Of a stretch of 22,416 nucleotides of DNA, positions 21,262-22,416 are shown piece by piece. The first letter of the stretch is position 1, and every line of letters begins with the position of its first letter. The notes below the pieces were generated by a model. It saw only the letters and a program-made list of their open reading frames with translations. It was not told the DNA's origin and did no database searches. The translations under genes and the position numbers were made by a program. Origin of the DNA: an uncultured Clostridia bacterium (lineage in GTDB: Bacteria; Bacillota; Clostridia; Christensenellales; Aristaeellaceae); assembly GCA_934643825.1 (NCBI GenBank), contig CAKUCW010000043.1, positions 1-22,416 of the forward strand. The letters are read 5' to 3'.

Positions 21262-21861
21262 CTATTTTACAACCTTCATGCAAAAATCGCAGCGGTCGCC
21301 GCCGCGCCCCAGCGTCATGGTTCTCTGCCAGATGAGCTTCGGATGCAGCCCATCATATGTGATATCGTCGCTGTCGCAGAAACATCTGCACAGCTCCGGA
21401 CAGCCGCAGCGCACGCATTCGTCGTGATAGGGGCATCTCGTCATGTCGATGCGCCACACACCGCCGGTCGTCCGGATTTCATTTGCCTCAAAGCCTGCCG
21501 GAATTCCGAAAAATTTCGGTGTCTGCTTGGCGAAGATACCCGGCACCTTTTTATATAGCCCCGGGATGCGCATCAGCCGCAGGAAGGTCTTTTTCAGCCG
21601 ATATGCCCGCTCTTCCACATAACCGTGAACGGTTCGCAACGCTTCTTCCTTCGGCATGACCGTCTGCAACGTCTCGTATGCCGCGATGCCCGGCATGATC
21701 TGACTTTCGAGATGCCGCATTCTTTGCCCGCTCGCTCCGGCGTGTTCCGAGCGCAGTTCACCCAACCTCTTTTCGAAAGCGGAATTCAGCACGGCTTCCT
21801 GCTCCGGAAATCCTTCACACGCCGTTTTTCGGAACGCTTTTGCCAGATAGCTTTCTTTCAT
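21262..21861 (-). CDS. ATC-hydrolase-like protein (L-2-amino-thiazoline-4-carboxylate hydrolase family)
   Basis: A 199-residue cytoplasmic protein. The first 110 residues are helical; the C-terminal half has VWRIDMTRCPYHDECVRCG, CRCFCDSDDITYDGLHPKLIW and a final GGDRCDFCMKV. The Cys-Asp-x-Asp...Tyr...Pro region and closing Gly-Asp-x-Cys-Asp-Phe are the pattern of this hydrolase family, named after an enzyme that opens the thiazoline ring on the way to cysteine. Most members have no proven activity, and the large number of Cys residues could instead bind a metal. GGGAG precedes the ATG. Only 15 bases separate it from the related gene upstream. Confidence 0.7.
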   Translation of the reverse strand: MKESYLAKAFRKTACEGFPEQEAVLNSAFEKRLGELRSEHAGASGQRMRHLESQIMPGIAAYETLQTVMPKEEALRTVHGYVEERAYRLKKTFLRLMRIPGLYKKVPGIFAKQTPKFFGIPAGFEANEIRTTGGVWRIDMTRCPYHDECVRCGCPELCRCFCDSDDITYDGLHPKLIWQRTMTLGRGGDRCDFCMKVVK

Positions 21862-21876
21862 CGCTTTATCTCCCGC

Positions 21877-22416
21877 CTAAAGTTTCTTTCTCTTATACCC
21901 GCAGTCGCAGTACGCCCCGCCGGAAGCCAGCGTATACTGCCGCACGAAGTCGGTCACGCCGCCCGCCTCGCTCATCGCGTAATCAAGGCGGCACAGCGCG
22001 GGCGTCAAATCATACAGCCCCAGCTTTTTCATCAGCACGCAGATGCCGCATCGGGTGAACCGCCCCTCGTAGCCGCTTCCGTCGGGGTATTCGTAAAACT
22101 CCATGTTCCACGAATAGGGATTTCGGTCGGCGGCTCTCAGCGCGGCAGCCGCCTTCATGCCCGCAATATCCTTTTCGGTGAATTTGCTTTTTCCGCTCCT
22201 GCGGCAAAACCATTTCATGGGCTTTGTCATCATGGCGTTAGCGTAGTAGACGGTCAGCCGCTCCACGTCCGGGCGCTTCGGCATGGAAAGAATGAACGCG
22301 CTAATCATCGCGCAGTTGACGAGGTTCATTTTGAAGCGGTCGCCTTTTTCAAACTCCGGCAAATCACGGATAATCGCCTTGTATTTCGGCTTCGCCTTTT
22401 TTGTGATATCTTTTGC
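21877..22416 (-). CDS. Second ATC-hydrolase-like protein (5' end outside the window)
   Basis: An open frame that runs off the right edge (180 codons visible). The visible part has FKMNLVNCAMISAFILSM, a helical middle, then FYEYPDGSGYEGRFTRCGICVLMKKLG, LTPALCRLDYAMSEAGG and a final SGGAYCDCGYKRKKL. The arrangement (Cys-Gly-x-Cys, Cys-x-Leu-Asp-Tyr, Gly-x-x-Cys-Asp-Cys) parallels the next gene and the ATC-hydrolase family. A TTG near 22362 is not a convincing start because similarity-like sequence (KPKYKAIIRDLPEFEKG) continues beyond it. Forms an operon with the following paralogue. Confidence 0.65.
   Translation of the reverse strand, partial: AKDITKKAKPKYKAIIRDLPEFEKGDRFKMNLVNCAMISAFILSMPKRPDVERLTVYYANAMMTKPMKWFCRRSGKSKFTEKDIAGMKAAAALRAADRNPYSWNMEFYEYPDGSGYEGRFTRCGICVLMKKLGLYDLTPALCRLDYAMSEAGGVTDFVRQYTLASGGAYCDCGYKRKKL

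Overview
The window looks like the chromosome of a GC-rich member of the Bacillota, probably a gut-type Clostridia (Christensenellales- or Oscillospirales-like). This rests on strong purine-rich ribosome binding sites, clostridial-type families (ATC-hydrolase-like proteins, exported FMN/FAD reductase, small holin-like toxin peptide) and intergenic palindromic repeats. The genus cannot be fixed from the sequence alone.

Layout. (1) 1-369: non-coding, full of short palindromic repeats. (2) 370-7567: a minus-strand chromosomal block made of an exported beta-propeller-like protein tightly coupled to tex, then a hybrid sensor histidine kinase that overlaps an upstream solute-binding lipoprotein; no permease or ATPase is present, so the pair looks like a sensory module. 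(3) 7967-8042: a tRNA-Ala(CGC) gene whose 3' part is the attachment site of an integrated element. (4) 7995-16706: an 8.66-kb integrative element bounded by a perfect 49-bp direct repeat. Integrase and XRE repressor run left. An excisionase-like HTH protein, CHC2 primase, DUF3987 helicase-like protein, TubC-like protein, PD-(D/E)XK nuclease, ArpU/RinA-like regulator and a small protein run right. Its distal third holds two unknown leftward genes, a ribbon-helix-helix repressor, a type I toxin-antitoxin locus, a probable structured RNA and decayed antirepressor genes. No capsid, portal, terminase or relaxase gene is visible, so the layout resembles a PICI/SaPI-like phage satellite or a small mobilisable island. 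(5) 16707-17534: the displaced tRNA terminator and a frameshifted XRE gene between 26-bp direct repeats. (6) 17535-20264: an exported flavin reductase driven by a MerR-type regulator through a textbook 19-bp-spacer promoter. (7) 20447-20713: remnants of a PIN-type toxin-antitoxin operon. (8) 20929-22416: a small heavy-metal-associated protein and two ATC-hydrolase-family proteins, the last running off the window.

How it works together. In the element, two overlapping face-to-face promoters at about 10027-10097 would set repressor/integrase expression against excision/replication. Both ends carry CCTCCGAAAAAG repeats in mirror-image order with the same 51- and 12-bp spacings, together with 33-bp direct repeats. 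After excision these would flank attP, so they are candidates for integrase/Xis arm sites or for a replication origin assembled only on the circle. The type I toxin (26 aa, one membrane helix) faces a convergent antitoxin RNA across a shared terminator; the two RNAs have similar 5' ends, and a neighbouring structured RNA shares a 9-base motif with the antitoxin RNA. This distal RNA cluster is the most promising place for something undescribed.
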